Shown piece after piece: positions 44,582 to 51,684 of a stretch of DNA of 64,000 bases. A program made the position numbers and the translations under genes. Location: the NCBI GenBank assembly GCA_002717655.1, contig PBAY01000030.1:1-64000 (forward strand), in the 5' to 3' direction. The notes beneath the pieces were generated by a model. That model was given only the letters and a program-made list of their open reading frames with translations. It was not told the DNA's origin and did no database searches. Origin of the DNA: Phycisphaerae bacterium (GTDB taxonomy: Bacteria; Planctomycetota; Phycisphaerae; Phycisphaerales; SM1A02). The first letter of the stretch is position 1. Every line of letters starts with the position of its first letter.

Positions 44582-44950
44582 ATGCCACGCTTGTCCTGTG
44601 CGCTGATACCACTGACGTTGGTCATGGTTTTGACTGGTTGTCAGTCCAATGAAGCTTTTCAGGCTTCACTTCGAAGCGCTAGTAACGATATTTCAAATGG
44701 TCGACTCGATTCGGCCCGCTTGACACTGAATGAAGCCAACTCGCTGGCTTCAGGCGCTGTTGAACATCAGAAGGTCGCCGACCTGAATGCAGTGATCAAT
44801 GGAGCTGAAGCCATGATCGATGGCCGTCCCGAAGCCGCCGCTTCGGCCTGGTCCAGTGTCAAGGACTCACGTCTACGTCAACAGATTGAACATGAAGCCG
44901 AGGTGATGGGAATCAACTTGAAATCCAACCATCAGGAGGACGCACGATGA
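44582..44950 (+). CDS. small lipoprotein, first copy of a duplicated family
   Basis: The 122-residue lipoprotein (signal ALIPLTLVMVLTGC) opens the envelope cluster. The mature part is helical and TPR-like: SNGRLDSARLTLNEANSLAS, KVADLNAVINGAEA and GRPEAAASAW. The same layout and residues recur in the lipoprotein at 55.4 kb, so the two are paralogues. GAGGAG precedes the ATG. It overlaps the next gene by four bases. No known family. Confidence 0.85.
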   Translation: MPRLSCALIPLTLVMVLTGCQSNEAFQASLRSASNDISNGRLDSARLTLNEANSLASGAVEHQKVADLNAVINGAEAMIDGRPEAAASAWSSVKDSRLRQQIEHEAEVMGINLKSNHQEDAR

Positions 44951-46038
44951 ACTTATTCAAACTCTCTCACGCACGACGTTGTGTCCCCATGCTTGTTCCG
45001 CTTGCCTTCTCGGCCGCGGCTCTTGCACAGGACGCTTCTGTCAACAGCGATATCCAAATCATTCCCGCTGGTTCAAGCGGTGTGATTCAACCCGTCAAGC
45101 CAACAACGGCATCGGCAACTTCCCGTCCATCGAAGACGCCTTCGCCATTTGATGGCTACGACTTTGAACATGTCGTCGATACGCTTCAATCCTCTGTTGA
45201 CCCTCTGGCCAATGAGATGAATGCCAGCTTCGTCGTATTCGTCGAAGAGGTGGACCGAGCCGTGGTCCTCATGGAAGAAGGCAGAACTCGTGAAGCAGTG
45301 GAGGCCAGCGTGGTCGCCATCGATGGGGTTCTTGAAGTACGTGACATCGTTCTTGAACCGATGTGGGAAGCACAGAGCGAACTGACCGCACAGATCGCCG
45401 ATGTCCGCTCACGCCTGGCACGAGCGATTGCACGAAGTGGCAATCAGCCAGCCGCATCAGAAGCAGGATTTTCACCCACTACGGAACGTCTCCTTGATGG
45501 TGTAGCCGCCAGAATCTCGGAAACAGAAGATCCAATCCGCAAGAAGCGTCTGATTGCTCATTACCGCACGATTCGAAGTCTTGCGAAGGTCAAGCATGCG
45601 GCTGAACGAATGTCTCCGGACCAGCGACGGCTGTGGACAAATATTCTGACCGTGCTCGAGCAGGCTGCGCTGGCACATCAACAGGTTCTGATGGGATCCG
45701 AAATTCTGTTTGCCCAGTTTGAATCAACTGCTGGACAGCTGAATGAATATCTCGCGCTGATGCAGACCATTGATGGAGTCAATGATCTTCTGGGAGCCGT
45801 CAATGGCGCTGGAGTCGACTCTTCAGGCATGGCTAATTTCGTACAAGGCATGCAGGGACTGCAGGAACAACTCGCCGGCTTCAACGGCATTGTCGAAGAA
45901 GCGCTCAATGAGAGCATGTACGAGCTTGAAGCCAATGTCGATGCCATCCAGCCTGTGGAAGGTGATGACATGCAGGGTGTCGTCTCTACCAGTATCGACG
46001 ATGAACTGGCTGCTCGAATCGGCCGGGTAAAGAACTGA
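44947..46038 (+). CDS. secreted helical protein of the envelope cluster
   Basis: A 363-residue exported protein (signal ending AFSAAALAQ). The mature part is strongly helical, with Ala/Glu-rich amphipathic stretches (VVFVEEVDRAVVLMEEGRTR, FSPTTERLLDGVAARISE, MQGLQEQLAGFNGIVEEA). No family was recognised. ATGA overlap with the first lipoprotein gene indicates co-translation. It separates the lipoprotein from the coiled-coil gene, an insertion that the second copy of this pair (55.4-56.2 kb) lacks. Confidence 0.82.
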   Translation: MNLFKLSHARRCVPMLVPLAFSAAALAQDASVNSDIQIIPAGSSGVIQPVKPTTASATSRPSKTPSPFDGYDFEHVVDTLQSSVDPLANEMNASFVVFVEEVDRAVVLMEEGRTREAVEASVVAIDGVLEVRDIVLEPMWEAQSELTAQIADVRSRLARAIARSGNQPAASEAGFSPTTERLLDGVAARISETEDPIRKKRLIAHYRTIRSLAKVKHAAERMSPDQRRLWTNILTVLEQAALAHQQVLMGSEILFAQFESTAGQLNEYLALMQTIDGVNDLLGAVNGAGVDSSGMANFVQGMQGLQEQLAGFNGIVEEALNESMYELEANVDAIQPVEGDDMQGVVSTSIDDELAARIGRVKN

Positions 46039-46069
46039 TCCGAACTCAACCTCCTACAGGAGTACTCAC

Positions 46070-46540
46070 ATGAAGAACCTCATGACAACATTGATTTCAA
46101 GTCTCTTTCTCGCCGTCGCGGTGGTGCCTGCACCATCCGCGACGGCGGGGGAAACAGGCCCATCTCCAGCTATCAAGGCTGAATTCAAGAAGCTTGTTTC
46201 ACAGCGGACCCGTCTGGTGCGTGATCTTGCCAAACTGGATAACAAGGCAGCTGATGCAGTTGCAGCCGGTAAGGATCCAGTCGAGATCAACGCCAGTCAG
46301 GCGGCAGCTCAGGATGAACTGGATCTGATCCAGCTCCGACTCGAATCCATGGCGATTCGACATGATCTCGCGCTACCGGCAGTTGTAGCACCTGGGGATG
46401 TCGACATCGAAGACAAGGGTACGGAAGCAAGAGCAAGAGCCATGTTCCGAGCTGGTGAAGAGCGTACCAACCGAATCGTTGCAAGACGAACGATGCGACT
46501 GCTTGCTCGTCTCGACTTCTCATCGATCACTTCCCATTAG
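46070..46540 (+). CDS. secreted coiled-coil protein, first copy of a duplicated family
   Basis: The 156-residue protein has a signal peptide (LFLAVAVVPAPSATA) and a helical mature part with KDPVEINASQAAAQDELDL and IQLRLESMAIR. The protein at 55.8 kb has the same block (EDPVELYAEQTGLQEQIDI, IQMRLESLAMR) and the same length, so they are paralogues. AGGAG precedes the ATG. Family unknown; it may be a periplasmic adaptor. Confidence 0.83.
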   Translation: MKNLMTTLISSLFLAVAVVPAPSATAGETGPSPAIKAEFKKLVSQRTRLVRDLAKLDNKAADAVAAGKDPVEINASQAAAQDELDLIQLRLESMAIRHDLALPAVVAPGDVDIEDKGTEARARAMFRAGEERTNRIVARRTMRLLARLDFSSITSH

Positions 46541-46545
46541 GAGAC

Positions 46546-46962
46546 ATGCAGATGCTCTGGCCCTGGTTTGAAGCTGGTGGAATAATGATGTGGCCTCTAC
46601 TGGTCTGTTCAATCCTGCTGACCGGTGTACTGATTGAACGACTCTGGACGATTGGCATACTCCATCTGCTGATCGGATGGAAGATGACTTCTGAGCAACT
46701 CAAGGCGCATCAACGTGTCCTGCCTTTCTTTGCTGAAGTTCCACCTGCCCTCGGGTTGCTTGGAACAGTCCTTGGTGTCGTTCAGAGCTTTCATCTGCTG
46801 GACGGAAAAATCAATGCTGATGCAATTGGAAGCGGACTGGCAGTCGCCTGTACCACGACCATCTATGGGATCGGTATTGCAGTGGTCGCAGCAGTTGCAG
46901 GACATGTACTGAACTGGCTGACAAATCAGGAAGCACCTGCTGCTGGAGTGGTCGCCTCATGA
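46546..46962 (+). CDS. MotA/TolQ/ExbB-type proton channel protein (short)
   Basis: A 138-residue membrane protein with three helices at about residues 12-35, 62-85 and 98-125. It contains the TolQ/ExbB signatures VPPALGLLGTVLGVVQSFHL and AVACTTTIYGIGIAVVA. In known systems this subunit forms a pentamer conducting protons around a TolR/ExbD dimer. The length is shorter than classical TolQ, with a reduced cytoplasmic loop. It overlaps the ExbD-like gene by four bases. Confidence 0.9.
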   Translation: MQMLWPWFEAGGIMMWPLLVCSILLTGVLIERLWTIGILHLLIGWKMTSEQLKAHQRVLPFFAEVPPALGLLGTVLGVVQSFHLLDGKINADAIGSGLAVACTTTIYGIGIAVVAAVAGHVLNWLTNQEAPAAGVVAS

Positions 46963-47321
46963 TCTGCCGTGGTTTCGTTGATCTCCTGTTCATTCTTCTG
47001 TGCAGCACCATTGTTCTGCTGGCTCAATCGGTTCCGCTTCGAGGGCTGTTGGCAGAACCAGCCGAAGCTGGAGTTGGTGGAACACGAGCACTGCACGGAG
47101 ATGAGCTTGCATTGATATCCGTCACTGAAACAGGTGTGGCTTCTGATGCCGGGACTGGCGAAACATTGGCAGAGCTTGAGTGGCCCCAGAAGCCTGGCAC
47201 ACTCATCATCGTTCCTTCCAGCGAGGCCATCACGCATCACCGGATCATGCAGGTCTGGAGAGAAGCACAGAAGGCAGGATTTGAAGTTGAACTTGGCGTA
47301 CAGCCTGAAGGGAAATCCTGA
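46959..47321 (+). CDS. ExbD/TolR-like protein
   Basis: A 120-residue protein with one N-terminal membrane helix (GFVDLLFILLCSTIVLLAQ). Asp8 sits at the start of the helix, where ExbD and TolR carry the proton-binding Asp. The periplasmic part ends with a TolR-like fold (GTLIIVPSSEAITHHRIMQV, REAQKAGFEVELGV). Placement directly after the ExbB-like gene supports the call. It overlaps the next gene by one base. Confidence 0.85.
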   Translation: MICRGFVDLLFILLCSTIVLLAQSVPLRGLLAEPAEAGVGGTRALHGDELALISVTETGVASDAGTGETLAELEWPQKPGTLIIVPSSEAITHHRIMQVWREAQKAGFEVELGVQPEGKS

Positions 47322-48118
47322 TGTCTAGAACAGTCATGATCATTGGACTCTTTGTTGCTTCGCTGGCTCACTGGATGTTCCTGTCACCATCCATCAAACA
47401 TGTTTCACAGGAGAATCCGATTGAATCTGCTGCTGTAGCCATGCGGGAGATTGCCAGAGAGATGCTGCCCACACCTGAGCGTGAGGAGGCAGCGGAAACT
47501 CCCCTGAAAGATCCCGTTCAGGCTCAACCAACGCCTCCTCCTGTTGAACCTCCTGCTGAACAGCCTGCTGTGGAGCCGGAAAGGATGGTTGAAAAACCTG
47601 TTCCTCCAGCTCCGAATCTGAGCAGAACAGCTGAATCACGTCGCGCTTCACTGGATCGCCGTGGTGATTTCAGTGGCGACCGTAATGGAAATCAGCGGCC
47701 AGTTCTCAGGATCGACTGGGGACAACCTGATCAGGCCATGTCTATCGTCAAGGCTGGAGACATGCGTCTGGTCATGCTTACCTCTTCTGGTGGTATCGCA
47801 GGTGAGATCCAACCGACTGAACATGGCTGGACGAGAATTGACAGTCAGGCGCCGGATCTTTCCGGCTACTCGAATCGTGTGAGAATCGTCGATTCCACAA
47901 CAGCATTTTCCCAGGCATCATCCTTGTGCAAAAACGGCGAACGTCTTGCCGTTCTGCTCCCACTGACTCTAGAACACAAATTACGGACCCAACAAATTCG
48001 AGTTGCCACTGAAGCTGGCGTCGAATCATCAGCAATTCTGGCTTTCTATGGCCGGTTTCGAATTGATGGTGGATCGGTCGCCTTTGATATCAGTGGATAT
48101 GAACGGAGAACATCATGA
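47321..48118 (+). CDS. TonB-like proline-rich periplasmic-spanning protein
   Basis: A 265-residue protein anchored by one N-terminal helix (VMIIGLFVASLAHWMFL), with Ser14 and His17 recalling the SxxxH motif of TonB. Residues 60-95 form a Pro/Glu-rich linker (PTPPPVEPPAEQPAVEPER) able to cross the periplasm. The C-terminal 150 residues make a beta-rich domain (VLRIDWGQPDQAMSIVKAG, LVMLTSSGGIAGE) that does not resemble TonB or TolA C-termini. The ExbB-ExbD-TonB order suggests the mechanical output arm of the motor, with a novel target-binding domain. Confidence 0.72.
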   Translation: MSRTVMIIGLFVASLAHWMFLSPSIKHVSQENPIESAAVAMREIAREMLPTPEREEAAETPLKDPVQAQPTPPPVEPPAEQPAVEPERMVEKPVPPAPNLSRTAESRRASLDRRGDFSGDRNGNQRPVLRIDWGQPDQAMSIVKAGDMRLVMLTSSGGIAGEIQPTEHGWTRIDSQAPDLSGYSNRVRIVDSTTAFSQASSLCKNGERLAVLLPLTLEHKLRTQQIRVATEAGVESSAILAFYGRFRIDGGSVAFDISGYERRTS

Positions 48119-48609
48119 AAAGATTCATTCTTGGAACACTGGCTGGAATCCTGATCGTCGCCGCTATTGTCACGATGGTGCCGGAACGCGCCCATTCACT
48201 GATTGATCAGGCGGGTGACGTTCGGAACATGCTGAACGATGTCGTCGCACGACTTGAGCAGATGGAGGAAAGAAACTCAAGGGAAGTGATCCAGATCGAT
48301 GAGCTTGATCCTCGAGATGATGATCAGCATGCGGAGTCAGAGACCATTGAAATCGTGCTTGAAGAGCAACGTGAATCGATCTCTGATCCGGTAGCGGAAT
48401 TCAATGAGCCAAGAGAGACTCCTGCTCCTGAGACGGTCGTCATTCCCGAATCCGTGGAACGGCAAACCGTCAATTTCGACAATCTGGCAGCCGGTCTGGC
48501 ACGCGTGAGCGGGGCACTTGAACGACTGAATCGAACCATGAAACCAGGAACCAGGTCAAAGCCTCGATCAGAACCAGACGCATCGAATATCGATGGAAAT
48601 GCCTCATGA
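48115..48609 (+). CDS. single-pass membrane protein with acidic coiled-coil tail
   Basis: The 164-residue protein has one N-terminal helix (FILGTLAGILIVAAIVTMV), then coiled coil (RNMLNDVVARLEQMEERN) and an acidic Pro-rich middle, and a final helix (LAAGLARVSGALERLNR). No family was recognised. It overlaps the TonB-like gene by four bases. Its own stop overlaps the ATG of a short open frame at 48606 that leads into the sigma-factor gene. Confidence 0.75.
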   Translation: MKRFILGTLAGILIVAAIVTMVPERAHSLIDQAGDVRNMLNDVVARLEQMEERNSREVIQIDELDPRDDDQHAESETIEIVLEEQRESISDPVAEFNEPRETPAPETVVIPESVERQTVNFDNLAAGLARVSGALERLNRTMKPGTRSKPRSEPDASNIDGNAS

Positions 48610-48730
48610 AAAACGGACTTGAGCTCGATCACGCCGGCATTCATACCCAAACCGGTCCTCCTGCAATTCGGTGCCAGAGCATAGACTGGTATTCGTTCAC
48701 AGGCAGTGCTGTGTCGGGAGATGATGTCGC

Positions 48731-49552
48731 GTGGTCGCAGATCAAGTCCGCCAACTCTGGGATGTCGCTCAAGCCGCATGGCCTGGTGTGTCATGGCCTT
48801 TGGAGATGTTTCAATCGCATCTGGGACGGGATGTGCCAAGCCACGTCGAAGATCTCTATGTCGCAGGTGCAGCAGGGCATCGAATGTCCGAGGCCTGGGC
48901 TGCAATCGATGAGGCGTATCGAATCATGGTGATTCGGCGACTGCAACGATCAGCAAGAGCTGATCTGGAAGCAGAAGATCTCTGGTCGGAATCTCTTGCT
49001 CGAATGATGCGTGATGATCCTGAATCAGGAACCAATGAATCAGGTGAACCCCTGATGCACATTGTGAGATACCGTGGCATCACTCGACTTCCATGGCATT
49101 TTCTGGCTGCCGCACGAACCATCGCCATTGATCGCCATCGCCGTCAGTCACGGAGGCCACAGGAAGTGGCTTCCGAAGCTGTGCTGGAACTTGCCAAGGG
49201 AGATGATCCTGCAGTGATTGCGGGTCAGCATGAGCTAGCGGACACGCTTGCCAATGCTGTTGTGCAGGCATTCCGAGGATTAAAAGCAGAGCACCAGTTT
49301 CTTCTTGCAGCCATCTATCGTGATGGCAACGCCAAGGCGGATGCTGGTCGGATCGCGGGCCTTTCGCCCTGGCAGACTTCAAGAGAGCTTCGCAAGGCGG
49401 AGGATCAGTTGCGTCTCCAGGTGCAACATGCGATTCCCGGGCAGTGGAGTCCGGAAACAAAGGCAGCATGGGATGAAGGGTGGCGTCACTGCTGGAAGCA
49501 ACTGGCTCACCTTCATTCAGGCGATGATTCTCTTTCGGAAGGCGCAGCATGA
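48731..49552 (+). CDS. ECF-like sigma-70 family protein of the envelope cluster
   Basis: A 273-residue protein starting at GTG 48731. Residues 40-150 contain a region-2-like helical block (ADLEAEDLWSESLARM, FLAAARTIAIDRHRRQSRRP). Residues 170-230 have a region-4-like HTH (FRGLKAEHQFLLAAIYRDGN, AGLSPWQTSRELRKAEDQLR). Sequences are divergent from classical ECF factors but like the sigma-70 relatives seen in myxobacteria and planctomycetes. The next gene, overlapping by four bases, encodes a membrane protein of anti-sigma type, so it likely controls this cluster. Confidence 0.75.
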   Translation: MVADQVRQLWDVAQAAWPGVSWPLEMFQSHLGRDVPSHVEDLYVAGAAGHRMSEAWAAIDEAYRIMVIRRLQRSARADLEAEDLWSESLARMMRDDPESGTNESGEPLMHIVRYRGITRLPWHFLAAARTIAIDRHRRQSRRPQEVASEAVLELAKGDDPAVIAGQHELADTLANAVVQAFRGLKAEHQFLLAAIYRDGNAKADAGRIAGLSPWQTSRELRKAEDQLRLQVQHAIPGQWSPETKAAWDEGWRHCWKQLAHLHSGDDSLSEGAA

Positions 49553-50088
49553 ATACCGCAGCACCTCTTGATCAACTTGGTAACGAACAACTTGCTGAAG
49601 CATTGCAGGCTGCAATGAAAGAACATGCAGGAAGTGACTGGAGCGAGCTCAATCCCGAATCGATCGCCGCGCTGGCACAGGGTCGAGGTGATGAGCTGCC
49701 TGCTCAGGAACGTACTGATCTACTGCGACGAATCGCCTCCGACCCCGATCTGGGGATCTTGATCCGGGAACTTCAGGAAGATCTTAGAGATTCACTCGCC
49801 CGTCCGCGTTTCATGTCGACACGATCCATCATCCGTACGGCATGGGCCGCCTGTCTCATTGGCCTGCTGACCCTTACGTCGATTCGCCTCACCCGGGGAA
49901 CTGACACACGATCCATTGAAGTACTGGATGCTGAATCAGGGGGTCCTGAATTCCTCAATGATCTCGGCAACGCCGGCACTCAGGTTCCATCAGCCCTTTT
50001 CTATGATCCGATTTTCGTCGGCCTGTTCCTGCTGGTCGTCATACTCGGGGCTTGTTCCTTCTGGCCACAGCGGAGTTCTCGTACATGA
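49549..50088 (+). CDS. membrane protein, probable anti-sigma factor
   Basis: A 179-residue protein. The cytoplasmic N-terminal 95 residues (LDQLGNEQLAEALQAAMKEH, ESIAALAQGRGDELPAQER, RRIASDPDLGILIRELQED) resemble the N-terminal helices of anti-sigma factors, but no zinc-binding HxxxCxxC is present. Two membrane helices follow, at about residues 103-118 and 152-172. Four-base overlaps on both sides tie it to the sigma-like gene and to the next secreted protein. The anti-sigma role is inferred from context. Confidence 0.68.
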   Translation: MNTAAPLDQLGNEQLAEALQAAMKEHAGSDWSELNPESIAALAQGRGDELPAQERTDLLRRIASDPDLGILIRELQEDLRDSLARPRFMSTRSIIRTAWAACLIGLLTLTSIRLTRGTDTRSIEVLDAESGGPEFLNDLGNAGTQVPSALFYDPIFVGLFLLVVILGACSFWPQRSSRT

Positions 50089-51056
50089 TGAATGTTCTGT
50101 TCGGCAGCCTCACCGTCTTCTGGCTGTTGATCGGTTCAGCTTCCGCTGAGGTCGCTGGTGATCAGAAGCCATCAATAGCTGCCGAAATCGCTGATCTTCT
50201 GGCTGATGGAACTTCCGTTGAAGCCATTACAAATTTGATTGACACCTGTGGTCAGCCCCAGATCATCATCATCCCGCCACGACCGGGTGAACCGCTGCAG
50301 GAAACGGTTGTTTCACGCGTTGGTGATTCACTTGCAAGTCTTGGAATCAACAGTCTCGATGGTGAACGGGTGAATGCGGAGCAGGAAAGGGAGGCGGATC
50401 TCGCCTATTCCCAATCCAATGATGCTGCTGCCGCTACACGAATTCTTCTGGCACGCGCGGGTGACTATGAATTGAACTGGTCAATGGATGTCGCCATGGA
50501 AGGTCCCATGGAGATCTATGGTGTCGAGACCTGGGAAGCAAAAGTCGATCTTCATGCAACACTTGTTGATCTTGTCACTGGAGAGGAAATCGAGTCGATC
50601 ACTGCGACACAGGCTGCTCGACAACAGACACGTGAACGTGCATTGGATCAAGCAATCGAGACTGTTGTTGGCGTACTGGCTCAAGAGGCTGCATTACCGA
50701 TACTTTCCAGCTGGTATGGAATGGCATCAGGAGACGGATTTGTTCAAGTCCGTATCTCAGCCAGTTCAGCTGGTGTGGATCAAATTCAGCAACAACTGGC
50801 CGGGGTGGAAGGTGTGCAATCTGTGATGAGAAGTCTGCCCGCTGAGCCGCCTCGCCTGATGGTTCATGGCAGCTTGAATGCGCAGGAGTTGAGCATTCGA
50901 ATCGGTCAGGGAGAACCGATTTCCTGTAGAGAACTGCTCATTGTTTCGGTAACTCGTTCGTCATGGATACTCTGGGCTGGAATCGGCTCCTTGGCCATTC
51001 TGGTCATTGCCAGTCGGCTTGTCAGTCGAAATCGACGTCCCTCTGCCGCCCTATGA
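50085..51056 (+). CDS. secreted FlgT/LPP20-like protein with C-terminal membrane anchor
   Basis: From ATG 50085 the protein has 323 residues. It has a signal peptide (GSLTVFWLLIGSASA), a beta/alpha middle typical of proteins that assemble outer-membrane rings or lipoprotein complexes (ARAGDYELNWSMDVAMEG, KVDLHATLVDLVTGEEIES, RERALDQAIETVVGVLA) and a C-terminal membrane helix (WILWAGIGSLAILVIA). The closest resemblance I see is to FlgT-type N-terminal domains; this is a judgement by eye. It starts in an overlap with the anti-sigma-like gene. Confidence 0.7.
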   Translation: MMNVLFGSLTVFWLLIGSASAEVAGDQKPSIAAEIADLLADGTSVEAITNLIDTCGQPQIIIIPPRPGEPLQETVVSRVGDSLASLGINSLDGERVNAEQEREADLAYSQSNDAAAATRILLARAGDYELNWSMDVAMEGPMEIYGVETWEAKVDLHATLVDLVTGEEIESITATQAARQQTRERALDQAIETVVGVLAQEAALPILSSWYGMASGDGFVQVRISASSAGVDQIQQQLAGVEGVQSVMRSLPAEPPRLMVHGSLNAQELSIRIGQGEPISCRELLIVSVTRSSWILWAGIGSLAILVIASRLVSRNRRPSAAL

Positions 51057-51193
51057 CGCGAATAAACAGGATGTCAGCCGCAGATTCGCCTGCTTTGGAC
51101 ACATCCGACCCCTGTCGAGGACAATACAGGACCAGTATCTGGCTCGCCCATACTGGCTCAATTGACTGCAAGAAACCCGCCGACAAGCGTCTC

Positions 51194-51207
51194 CGTTCAT
51201 ATGAACG
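51194..51207. promoter_or_regulatory. 14-bp perfect palindrome upstream of the YcfL-like gene
   Basis: CGTTCATATGAACG is a perfect palindrome in the 196-base gap before the next gene block. It lies 46 bases before the start codon and could be an operator or a short hairpin. Confidence 0.35.
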
Positions 51208-51252
51208 CTTCAGGCACTGATTCAGGAATGAAGCTTTCTCAGGAGTTTGAAC

Positions 51253-51654
51253 ATGTACAGAATTCTTCCTCTCATGACACTCGTCTGCCTGATGCTCACT
51301 GCTTGCGGCAGTGTCAACACAGTCACCACGAACGATCCGCGCCGAACAAATGTTGACTATTCCAAGATCGACATGAATCCCGTATTGAAAAGCCAGATTC
51401 GTGTTGAAGGTGTGATGGCACGTGACATCAATGGCGTTCTTCAAGGTCAGGTCACCCTGCAGAACCGATCATCATCCGCAAAGGATATTCAAACACGATT
51501 TGAATGGTTCTCTGCTGAAGGCATGCAGGTAGATGAATCGAGTACCGTCTGGAACACCTATACCATTCAAGCCGGCGAAATCCGTTCCATAACTGGGACG
51601 GCAGGGAGTGCCGTGGCAAAAGACTTCAGATTTGGCATCAAACCGCTCCGCTAA
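51253..51654 (+). CDS. YcfL-like (DUF1425) lipoprotein
   Basis: ATG 51253 follows AGGAG. The 133-residue lipoprotein (signal PLMTLVCLMLTAC) resembles E. coli YcfL: a beta-rich domain with IRVEGVMARDINGVLQGQVT, the Asn/Arg turn LQNRSSSAKDIQTRFEWF and TVWNTYTIQAGEIRSITG. In E. coli, ycfL is next to lpoB, the outer-membrane activator of PBP1B. Here the next gene likewise encodes an LpoB/CsgG-like protein, which supports the assignment. Confidence 0.8.
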   Translation: MYRILPLMTLVCLMLTACGSVNTVTTNDPRRTNVDYSKIDMNPVLKSQIRVEGVMARDINGVLQGQVTLQNRSSSAKDIQTRFEWFSAEGMQVDESSTVWNTYTIQAGEIRSITGTAGSAVAKDFRFGIKPLR

Positions 51655-51684
51655 TACGCATGTAGAGGTGAAGGAGTGGCTCTG

